Shown piece by piece: positions 34,401 to 43,391 of a stretch of DNA of 64,000 bases. A model generated the notes under the pieces. It ran no database searches. It was not told the DNA's origin and saw only the letters and a program-made list of their open reading frames with translations. Numbering within the stretch: the first letter of the stretch is position 1; every line of letters starts with the position of its first letter. Source of the stretch: Kappaphycus alvarezii (lineage: Eukaryota > Rhodophyta > Florideophyceae > Gigartinales > Solieriaceae); NCBI GenBank assembly GCA_002205965.3, contig NADL03000483.1, positions 1,116,001-1,180,000 on the forward strand, written 5' to 3'. Made by a program: the position numbers and the translations under genes.

Positions 34401-35412
34401 TGCCACCCATGTCAAAACCTATAACTGGCATGGCTGGTGCAGCCAAGCCAACTTCCGGGGTGTTGCGTTCGTAGCCATAGCAAGCACGGCCATACCCTAC
34501 GACACCACCGGCTGGACCTGATAGGATGGCAATGTAGCCTGAGAATGAATCAATGTCACAAAGACCACCATCGCTTTGCATGAATTGCACATCGACACCT
34601 TGAAGGTCATCGCTGAACCCTCCTTTAAAGGTCGATATGTAGTCGCGAATCTTCGGAGTGAGATATGCATCAACGGTGGCGGTAAAGCCACGAGGAACAA
34701 CCTTCACCATGGGTGTCAAATCCGATGAAAGAGATATGTGAGTAAAACCTAAGTCGTGAGCAATATCTCGAATCTTGTGCTCATGATCTTTAAAGGCATA
34801 GGAATGCATTAAAGCCACTGCTAAGGACTTTATACCCTGTTCTCTGATTCCTTTCAAGTGGTGAATGAGTTTTTGTTCATTGAGAGGTTTATAAACGTAT
34901 AGGGAAGGCTGTGCGGTCTTCGCAGTGTGAGAAGTATGGGACGAATCCACAATGCGGACACGTTCCTCAGCTTCGACGGCAGCCTTGTATAAAACTGGCA
35001 TTTTAGTAACCTTGAGATCAAAAATATTGGGACGAGACTGGTTGCCGATAACCAACATATCCTTCAAACCCTCGGTAGTAACCAGAGCGCACGGTTCACC
35101 ATCTCTCTCAAGAAGAGCATTTGTAGCCACTGTGGTACCCATTCGAATCCATTGAATATGTGAAGTATCCAATGGATGAGTTTTCGGGTGAGGGGTATTG
35201 GTTGCAAGCTCAAGGACTCTTCGAATGCCCTCCGTGGGAGCGTCGGCGTAGTTTTGCGGGTCGACGGACAGGAGCTTAAGTACATGCTGTTGTGTGAGTA
35301 GTTTGTGCGGATTGCTGGGGTGATTTCGATCTATCTCGGCGTAGATGTCCGTGAATGTTCCGCCGCGGTCGATAGCGACGCGAATTCGAGGTAAGGCCGT
35401 TGAGTGTAACAT
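31496..35412 (-). pseudogene. OPLAH/OXP1 homologue: 5-oxoprolinase (ATP-hydrolysing), frame broken as read
   Basis: Cytosolic enzyme opening 5-oxoproline to glutamate with ATP in the gamma-glutamyl (glutathione) cycle. The ATG at 35412 is preferred over 35472 because [14 protein letters not shown], the family's N-terminal phosphate loop, then starts at the usual distance. Hydantoinase A parts follow: [36 protein letters not shown], and after a shift near 34140 CFGGAGGQHACAIA. The B half begins with [11 protein letters not shown] and [16 protein letters not shown], then [12 protein letters not shown] and [12 protein letters not shown], and ends with SERRNFSPWGMKGGGFG and GDTVIIRTPG. The final Gly-rich motif is altered. 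Shifts occur near 34140, 33170, 32940 and 31780. The span encodes about 1,300 residues, the family length, without introns. Confidence 0.9.
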
Positions 35413-35753
35413 GGCTGGATTACCGAGGGTTTTGCAATCTGAGCAGGTGTGGGTGGGTACAAACCGTAGCAAAGCTGGGCAAGTCTATTCCTGCCGGCTT
35501 GCACAGAATGGCAACTCGACGTCACGACGAACTCCTTAGTGATAGGTTACAAGTCAATGTAGACATGAGCGAGATATTGCAGATGATATATTGTCCAGCT
35601 CGATCGTATTCCACTGCACGTGGCCAACGTGGACCCTACAGTTTTAGTTAGATCTCAATAGTCGGTCAGTTCGTACATCTACAGAACACTACTGTACTGT
35701 AGAGTTTCAAATAGTTTCTATGGTGTCCACTGCAGGATCCGAGTATTGCAGGG

Positions 35754-36290
35754 TTAGGAATTAACCGGATGTTCCACTTCGGTCACGTGCAGTGGCGTTC
35801 GCGAGCAGATAGCCACAGCGATAGACGACCACAAGATGCAACTAAGGCGTTGATACACACGCCGGCGTATCACGCCTGCGGTCGTACCATACTTACGCGC
35901 TATTCGCGGGATTAACTCCTCAAACAAAACGATAGTTTGGGGGCAAGCGCACGGAGAGAGTCACACGCACTTGGTTGAAAAGTAAAGTTCGGTGCACGGG
36001 TCGGGGTTTCAGACGGTGGAGGTTGCTCGGATCGGCGGAGGGGTGAACCAGGATGTCCGCGGGCCGGAGCTCAGTGCGCGGGACGAGGAGTGGCACCTCG
36101 TATTGGCAGTCGAGTCCGGCAGCACGGAAGACGTGGTATGCGAGCGGGTTGCGGAGGGCGTTGTGACGGTGTGTGCATTGCCACCAATTGCCTAATTGAG
36201 GAATTCATCCCGGCTATCGAGCGCTGCTTTCTGAGTTCTAGTGCGGTCCGTCACAGGATTTATCAACGGCTCAGGCCTATCATTTAGTGG
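35754..36290 (-). pseudogene. LINE ORF2 C-terminal fragment
   Basis: Minus reading gives CQYEVPLLVPRTELRPADIL at about 36060-36120, carrying the R-P-A-D-I endonuclease motif seen in the 42.3 kb LINE. After a deletion of the central strand region comes IRRRVYQRLSCILWSSIAVAI and the end HPVNS with stop at 35754-35756. It is closest to the copy split at 19.5/25.7 kb. No reverse transcriptase is attached. It lies about 340 bp upstream of the oxoprolinase start on the same strand. Confidence 0.7.
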
Positions 36291-37802
36291 TCCGTAGCGA
36301 TGTCCGTCCGGGTTCCGAACCCCAACATGCTGCCGATACGTATGGCATATTGGGTTAGTTGCCAAATGTGAGGTCAGGCTAGTGCACCCTCCAAGAACCT
36401 ATGTAATAGATAAAGTAACCGTCCTTGCTCGTAGGGCGCCAGTAAGAGTTACTCGGGTTACACTGATTATAGCACGCTGGTTGTACAAGCGCATCCATGC
36501 CTTCGGCCGACAGGACTTTGATTTATTCTTTTAGAAAGAAGGTCAGAAATGCTGTTGAAAATGTTGTTCGCTGAGTGTCCTGAGTGGAATAAGGCGCAGG
36601 GTCGCAGCGGTGGGCTCCAAGCATCCGAATCACCATACAATTAGTTGCATATTCCAGCGCAAGTTTCGACCACACAAATCCTCCCTTTGCTGAGAGCGGA
36701 AAACCAATAAACGCCAGCACTCACGGCAGCAAACAAAGGATTTCAAGAAAATGTTTATCCCGCCTTAAAATCATTGCAAGTTCAAGGCCAATTCAGGGAT
36801 TGGTGAACAGGAAAAACTGCAGTGGACACGTATGGAGCAATTTGCCTAGAAACAGCGCGCAATGGTGTGTTGAATAAGCGACCAGACCTAGTATGTCTCA
36901 CTCTGGTAATACATTTGGCTACAGATACCGAGCGTGAAATTACCTGGAAAACGCACAACTGTTTTACGTGATACTCGAAAATAGGAGCTGGCACACACCC
37001 GGTGCATATGTATCTGACGCGTTCCGAATCGTTTACAAAGGATAACCATATCTTTAATGCGAGGGCGGAGCGACACCCTCGATATTCATGCAGTAAAGTT
37101 TCTTCTTGCCATCGATGGTGGTACGGTAGTTGCTATCATACCCCTCGGAGGTACAGTGAATAGTGAAGTTCTGTGCGGAGCAACAAGTTGTCAAAAAGTG
37201 GCCAACGTACAGTACAGTACAGTGCGAGTAAAGTACAGTACAGACAGTATGGAGCAGGAAACTGAGCAGTGAGGTGTACGTATCGTTTTACAGAGTACAG
37301 TATAAACATCTTGTCCAAATGCTTACTTTCTTAATGCAGACGGAAGATGATAAGACCGTGGTTGGTGATGATCAGATTTCTAGTTTCGGGTTCGCAATCT
37401 TGTCCAAATGCTTTACTTTCTTAATGCAGACATGCATGCAACGAATAGCAGGGCGGGAAATGGGAATTGGCGATTTTGCACCCTCATCTATTATTCAACA
37501 GACGACTTGTTCGACTGATCGAAGAAAAACGGTTAAGCACTAACGCGGAAGCGGGGAAAACGAGGGTTGCCTCATACCGCTTTTTTGACCAGAGCGTAGC
37601 AACTTTTTCCTCATCTTGGATCGTGGGGTTATGTGAGGAGATATGGGAAGAAAAACCTCATCACCAGTGGCGGTCTTGAAAACTGCTGGACTATCATCCT
37701 GTTGTTGGGTTACATGAATGGTCTTGTTTGGCAAATCGGCAAAATTGAGAGTCCAGTCGTCGGCAATCGACTTGGTGGTTATCGCTATCTAACTGTTGGT
37801 TA
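36291..37802. other. Intergenic stretch with short repeats, no gene
   Basis: Small frames only. It contains a GTACAGTACAGTACAG-type microsatellite at about 37207-37251, and a 34/35-bp direct repeat. A similar TACTGTACAGTACTGTACTG stretch occurs at about 47213-47235. Confidence 0.35.
37308..37431. repeat. Direct repeat, two copies of 34/35 bp
   Basis: The block starting ATCTTGTCCAAATGCTT occurs at 37308-37341 and 37397-37431, identical except for one extra T in the second copy. The 55 bp between are not repeated. Confidence 0.9.
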
Positions 37803-38288
37803 TCAGACAGTATTTTCAGCACTTCGCGGACTGAGGCTGCACGTTTCTTTGTTGAGGCGACTCCTTTGGCAACCAAGGCAACGCGTTTGATGACATTGGG
37901 CTGCTCTACGGCGCTGGGCATCAGCAACGGAGTCTAGTGGATGAGGCGTGGGTAAGCTGCTTTGGTGAGGGCGAGGTGGGGGAATGGAGTTGAGGTGCTT
38001 GATGCGAGAGGGAAGGATGGAATGCAGGGAATTGATAGAAGAAGCGCGGGTCTTTGTGATCTGGTGAGAAAGTTGGGAGACTCGAGTGTGAAGAGCATTG
38101 ACACGGTCAGCGAGGGCAGTATCAAGAGGTGACTCGGGACGATCGTCGGGGTGAATGATGCGAAGGTGACGGGTAAATGTCTTGCCAAGGGTTGCTTGGA
38201 CGGCTGGGTGCAAGGTGTCGTCAGATAGCAGAGGGAGGTAGGGATGAAGCGGGGAAGCAGAGGAGAGGTTGAGAGTGGAGTGAGGCAT
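37803..38288 (-). CDS. Small Ser/Leu-rich protein with a predicted coiled coil
   Basis: The ATG at 38288 is chosen because the codons upstream (to 38411) look like a C/T-rich leader, not protein. The 161-residue product has a Ser/Pro-rich N-terminus. A helical core follows (TLGKTFTRHLRIIHPDD, then ALADRVNALHTRVSQLSHQI with hydrophobic residues at heptad spacing), and the C-terminus is basic, Cys/Arg-rich. The frame is intact, which is rare here. I do not recognise the family; a small structural or kinetochore-type coiled-coil protein is possible but unproven. It is divergent from the LINE, starting about 300 bp from ORF1. Confidence 0.45.
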   Translation of the reverse strand: MPHSTLNLSSASPLHPYLPLLSDDTLHPAVQATLGKTFTRHLRIIHPDDRPESPLDTALADRVNALHTRVSQLSHQITKTRASSINSLHSILPSRIKHLNSIPPPRPHQSSLPTPHPLDSVADAQRRRAAQCHQTRCLGCQRSRLNKETCSLSPRSAENTV

Positions 38289-38585
38289 TGTCGCAAGTTG
38301 GGTGGGACGGTGCAGGCTCGAAGAAGATGAAGGATGTGTGAAGATGGGGGTTGGGGTGATAGGTGGAATAGACGGACTTGGATGTTTTGATGATATGAAT
38401 ATTTGAACCAAACTGTTCGCGGGACGTGGCGTATGTACACGTGTATTGATGGGTCAATTTTTGATCCGGTTTGGGAGTGATCCATTGAGACATAAGGAAG
38501 TGCGCCCCCCTCCCGTGGAAACGTTCCATCACACACAACAACCCACCAACACTGACTGCACCCCCACTGAGCAAACCACGCCAAC

Positions 38586-39760
38586 ATGGAGAGCGCCGCC
38601 AAAGCCAAGGCGCGCCCGCCTTCGTGGGCACAAATTGTGAAGGCTCACAAGAGCCCCCGAGTAGCTACGGTCCCCTCCACTGTGCGCGATTTCTGCCGAT
38701 GCAGGCAGGATCGCTGGCTCCGAATGCCCCATCGCACGAGGAGACCCCGACGCGTCGGAGCCGCGCCCCCAAACCGAGAGCCCCTGTCGCCCTGAATGGT
38801 ATGACAGGATTACCTCCAACGCTGGCCCCTATGATGTCCACGCTGGCTTTCTCCGCAGGCCCTCCGGGCATTGGAGCCTTGCCGGCATACGAAGACGCAC
38901 AAACAAGCCTACTGATCGCAGCCGAGGATGCCGGAGTGCCCTTGCCCAAGCATGCACTCCTCACATCGGGAGATTGGACAATTGTTGTGCACTACGCCGC
39001 GGACTCCAACGATCTCCTAAAAATACTCCGGGGGATCCCAAACATTTACGATGGCGCCCGCCTCTCCACCAGCCCGCTTTCCGAGCTCATCGCCGAGCTC
39101 CCCACAACCGAGTGGAAAGTTGGCACTTGCGTCGCTGCTGCGCGCGAGGTTGCAAAGCTCAAGACCGTGGCCTCCGAAATAACACTGGAAAACAGGAAAG
39201 CCCTGGCGGGAGCAATCACCCGCCTCATTGACGCAGCAGCAGCAACCCTTCCGAGAGGGGATGCTTTTGTTGAAAACTTCATTGCGAAATTCTACGCGGG
39301 GTGCGAAAACCTTGCTCCCCCAAAGACTGACTTGGATACGCAGGACACCCCAGGCGCAGCACCGGAGGCAGACACTCCACCACCAGCGGCCCACCACGAC
39401 AACAACGACGAGACCCCGGACGGTGGAGTGGAAACACTGGAGACCACCACAGTCCATGAAGAACCCGACAGTGCGACGCCACCGGCGACAAACAAAACTA
39501 CCCTGGCCCCCACACCTAGAGAACCCTCACCTGTCAACCTTAGGGTCGCAAAACCCCAGGAAACAGGTGCGGCTCACCAGCTTACGCAACCAAAGCCGGA
39601 CGTTCCTGAAGCCCCCTCCACACACACGGGGAAGACCGAACGACGCACGAAACGCACCCGCGCCCTGTCACAACGCATGAAGGAGATGCGGACGGTGAAG
39701 GCACAACTCGACCAATCCCCCCCACCGGGAAAACGGGCGAGCAAGGCCTCTCGCCATTAG
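38586..39760 (+). CDS. LINE ORF1 protein
   Basis: The frame 38624-39760 is open for 378 codons. A second frame from ATG 38586 (ESAAKAKARPPSWAQIVK) looks like the genuine N-terminus and joins it by a shift near 38700. A central helical domain (about 38880-39290) contains PKHALLTSGDWTIVVHY and an Ala-rich stretch. The rest is Pro/Thr/Asp-rich and the C-terminus is basic (GKTERRTKRTRALSQRMKEM). That arrangement fits a nucleic-acid-binding ORF1 protein packaging element RNA, but no known RNA-binding motif (RRM, CCHC) is visible. Function is inferred from position. Confidence 0.55.
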
Positions 39761-39791
39761 TCCCTCCCTCCTTTCCCACTTCCCCGTATCA

Positions 39792-42778
39792 ATGCCCCTG
39801 ATGCCTCCGACGACTTCCTCCGCAACCAACGACCAGTCCACCCCTACCACTCCTCTTCCTTCGGTGTATGATGCACTGCACAGCCCGCTAAGGCCCTCGG
39901 ACATCTTCAACCGCATTCCTGGGAACTGCATTCACAGTCTTGCCATATTGCTCATTCGACTCTTTCGATCCGCAGCAAACGCACGGGACGCAAAAGCAGT
40001 GCACATTGCCTTCCTCCGGATACATCTTCTCCCGACCGCTGTCTTGCGACGTTTAATCCGTGGGGAAGCCGGATGGCGGTCTCAGACAAGGCAAAGCCAA
40101 GGACTCGAGAACGCATCCGCCGCGCCACCGCAGGCGAATGGAATGAACTTTGGAGAGAAGCCATCCAAGCACACCAGATCAGGGAAGAGCGAACCGTCCG
40201 ACGTCGCCCGCAGCAAACCCAGACAGACAACAAGCGAGACCCAAAGTTTCGCCGGGCAGCCCACCTAGCTGCAGATGCACAATACGGGCGTGCGATGCGC
40301 ACCCTACATCAGTCGCACATTGCGGACGTGCGGGACCCACACGTTTTGGAACGTCTGCGAGAGTTGCACCCTGCACCGAACTCTCCTGTGACAGCCATCG
40401 ACACGAGAGACCTCCCGCTCCCGATGGACATCACTGAGGAGGCAGTCCTACACGCCGTCCGACGCTTGAACCCAAACTCCGCGCCGGGTCCGGACAGAAT
40501 GTCCCCTCGGCTCCTTCGATTCTTGGCCAACACAACGGTGAGTCCTGAAGCAGGTGTGACGGGCATCTCGGCGCTAACTGCAGTTGTGACAAGACTAGCC
40601 CAAGGGGACTTACCAGACGACACAATCCCTCTGATCTCTTCTGCGACGCTGCTGCCCATCCAACCTCGGCCAGACAAGATTCGCCCATTGCTATTGGGAC
40701 GGCCTTGCGGCGACTCGTAACAAAGGTGCTCCTACCACAAGCAATAGAAGACACGAGGAGTACCTACCTCGCACCCTTGCAAGTGGCCAATGGCGTGCCC
40801 AGCGGACTGGACTCCATTGTGCACGAAGCACGGAGACTGGTTGAGCGCCAGGACGAGGAGCATGCACTGGTATCCGTGGATGCACACAACATTCAATCGG
40901 TTCTCGAGACAGCGCATGATAAATTTGCTGCCGACCAAAGTACCGTCGCTGTGTCGTTTTCTGAACATGGTATACGCCCGCAACACGCCGTCGCTGATAT
41001 TGCCCGTAGCGGCCGCACATGACATCCCTAGCCAAGAAGGTATGCAACAGGGGGACCCTGCAAGCATGCTGTTGTTTTCTCTTGTTGTGCATCCATTAGC
41101 AACAGAAATTGCCCAGCAGACACAGCTTAGTCTACATAGATGGTATGCGGACGACTGCACTCTCATCGGCACTCATACAGAGCTCGAGAGGGCAGTCGAC
41201 ATCCTAAGCTCCAGAGGACCTGACCATGGCTTATATCTGAATCACGCAAAAACCGTCTGTTCTGGCCGCACAGACTCGGTAACTGCACATCGCCACTATT
41301 CCACCGCTTCCCAGTTGAGAACTTTTCCACCGAAGGCATCGACCTTCTTGGGGCCCCAATTGGGTCGTCACAGTTTATGGAAGATTTTCTCAACGAGAAA
41401 ATCAGAAGCTGCAAGCACACATTGTCGCTGATTGACGGTATCGGAGACGCTCGAATTCGGTTCCACCTTCACCGGGTATATGCATCCGCTTGCAAGCTTC
41501 AACATGTGGTGAAGCTAACTCCGCCGAGTGTGACTACTGCCATTGCACTGAGATTCGACGACGACCAACTCGAATTTTACGCAAGCTCTAACAACGTGCC
41601 GATGACTGATGCAGTTCAACAGCAGGTATCCTTACCTCTCCGCTATGGCGGTCACGGCTTTACACCTATAGCAACGCTCAATTTCGCAGCATATGCTGCG
41701 AGCATAATTGACGCCGAGCTGCTGCGGAGCCCTGAGGACAGTGGTGAGACTGAACACCGATACGCTGAAGCGGATACACACCTCCGGGAGTTTGTCCGAC
41801 GGCTCCCTGCGTCCGTCACTAATGATGGCAGTCTTCCGGAAACTTTGACAGCGGCAAGCCTCGCAGCCAAGCCCGATAGTACATACAACATTCTGTATCG
41901 AGCCTGGTGCGAGTCTGCAGCAAAGTTCTTCTGGAAGGACGACGAATGGAAGAGGTTGCCAAACCCCATATCGCATTCAGAAGCAGATATTCGGCGAAGA
42001 ATTCGACGTCATGCATACTTGGAAACGCAGGCAGGGGCCTTCCTCACCGCACACCCCGCTGTAGTCAACCGAACGTCCAACGAGATGTGGACAGTGATGC
42101 TACGCCGTCACCTAGGAGTTCGCGTGTTTGACGACACCGCACCGCTGCAGTGCGCTGAGTGCCATAGGCCCATGGATCTCTTAGGGGACCATGCAGCAGA
42201 CCTTTGTAACAAAGGTCTCGGGTGGACCAACCGGCACACAGCAGTTGTGAGAGTACTTGGGAGAGAGCTGTTTAAAGCAGCAGGAGTTGGCGTCCAATAT
42301 GAGGTCAAATACCTACTCCCCGGACTGAATGCGCGACCCGCAGATATTCTGGTGCACCCGCGATCCGACGCATTGAACACCCGCCCCCTCTTCCAGTGGC
42401 CTACGACATCACCGTATCCTCGCCATTCCAGGAGTGCTATATGTCAATGGGAGCACGAAAAGCGCGAGCCGTTGCCAACGCAGCAGACAAGCGAAAGAGG
42501 AGGGACCTAGCCACGAAAGTGGCTGCCATTTCTGGCGACGTCCTGCCTGGAAGATCAAGATTAGGATGGGACTTTGTGCCGCTGGCTTTTACTCGTTAGG
42601 ATCACCTTCTGAGACATCATCAAAGGTCATAGAGAAATACGCGGCAGCTGTCGCATCGCACAGCGGATGTTCTACGGGGGGGATGACGACCCGCTTATAC
42701 CAGAATCTAAGCTTCGCTATTTGGTCCACAAGCGCGGCCTCAGTAACACAGTCGTGTCCCGCGACACGCAGAAGTTAG
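39792..42778 (+). pseudogene. LINE ORF2: reverse transcriptase and restriction-like endonuclease
   Basis: RT fingers: PNSAPGPDRMSPRLLRFL and IQPRPDKIRP (about 40470-40690), then LRRLVTKVLLP, EGMQQGDPASMLLFSL (about 41036-41083) and the catalytic WYADDCTLIG (about 41141-41170). Downstream a long thumb/linker frame (41377-42510) reads without interruption for 377 codons. It contains C-x2-C-x9-H-x4-C (42151-42208) and RPADI (about 42334-42348). The next strand YDITVSSPF (from about 42399) and a Lys/Arg helix (DKRKRRDL) complete the R2-type PD-D-K endonuclease pattern. Shifts occur near 40070, 40690, 40890, 41330, 42400 and 42595. Catalytic residues of both enzymes are all present. Confidence 0.75.
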
Positions 42779-43391
42779 TCACCCTATTCAAAATTAGTTT
42801 TGTAGCGACTTTACAGTGTTGCACATACATATTACAGTAATAAAAACAGTATAAATGGGATATTTTCGAATTCAAGTGCGGTTTTTTACTATTGTCCTTT
42901 GCTGTATGGAATGGTTCAAATTCCCTCCAAAAATTGAATAACGACTTTTGGTTGGTTACATTTGAAACGGTCATCAAACGACACAAATTTAAAAAATCCT
43001 ACGAATCGCTTCCCCACCTCAGGGTCTGAAATCATCGACCATAACCTATGGCACATCGGAGCGGAGTGTTTGCAGAGGACTTTGTTTTGTACGCCAACTT
43101 CTCAACAGTGTTGTGGACCGCCCATTTGACTCAACGCACGCTCATTATTAGGGTCGTCCTCCTTTTTAGAAAAGTCTTCCATCAAACCACCGCAACCGGC
43201 CATCTTCAACCCACTTGTGCATTATACCAACCAAATCATCAATGAATTAGCACCGTGGAGCTCCAACGAGCTCCACAACCCATCAAATCAACACCTCACT
43301 ACCTCGACCACAGAGCCACACCTCACTCCGCAACCCACCGCCTCTGACTTCTAGCCCCTCAATACTTCTTCAAAACCCTCGAGCAACCGCC
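42779..43391. other. LINE 3' flank and upstream region of the next gene
   Basis: No gene. The first part is A/T-rich LINE tail or flank. The last 200 bases before 43392 are C/A-rich, like the leader of a highly expressed gene. Confidence 0.35.

Larger units (their letters stand above)
38586..42778 (+). mobile_element. Two-ORF LINE with restriction-like endonuclease, most complete copy
   Basis: ORF1 (38586-39760) is followed after 31 bp by ORF2 (39792-42778) with reverse transcriptase, CCHC finger and restriction-like endonuclease. No apurinic-type endonuclease precedes the RT. The 3' end continues into T/A-rich sequence after 42778, with AATAAA at about 42839. No target duplication was identified. 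Three other copies or fragments of related type lie in this window. Confidence 0.8.

Noticed and set aside
31541..34521. Plus-strand frames such as 31541-31744, 33933-34166 and 34084-34521
   Set aside because: Antisense to the oxoprolinase reading frame, without motifs.
31496..35412. Bacterial hydantoinase acquired by transfer
   Set aside because: A and B halves are fused at eukaryotic 5-oxoprolinase length, so vertical inheritance explains it without a transfer.
35992..36287. Plus-strand GC-rich frames
   Set aside because: They are antisense shadows of the minus-strand LINE endonuclease fragment with RPADIL.
36300..36330. GGGTTCCGAACCCC as the T-arm of a tRNA gene
   Set aside because: No acceptor, D- or anticodon-arm pairing could be placed around it.
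37934..38631. Long minus-strand frames of 224 and 136 codons
   Set aside because: They overlap the better 161-residue frame and the LINE leader, are Ser/Pro-rich low complexity and show no domain.
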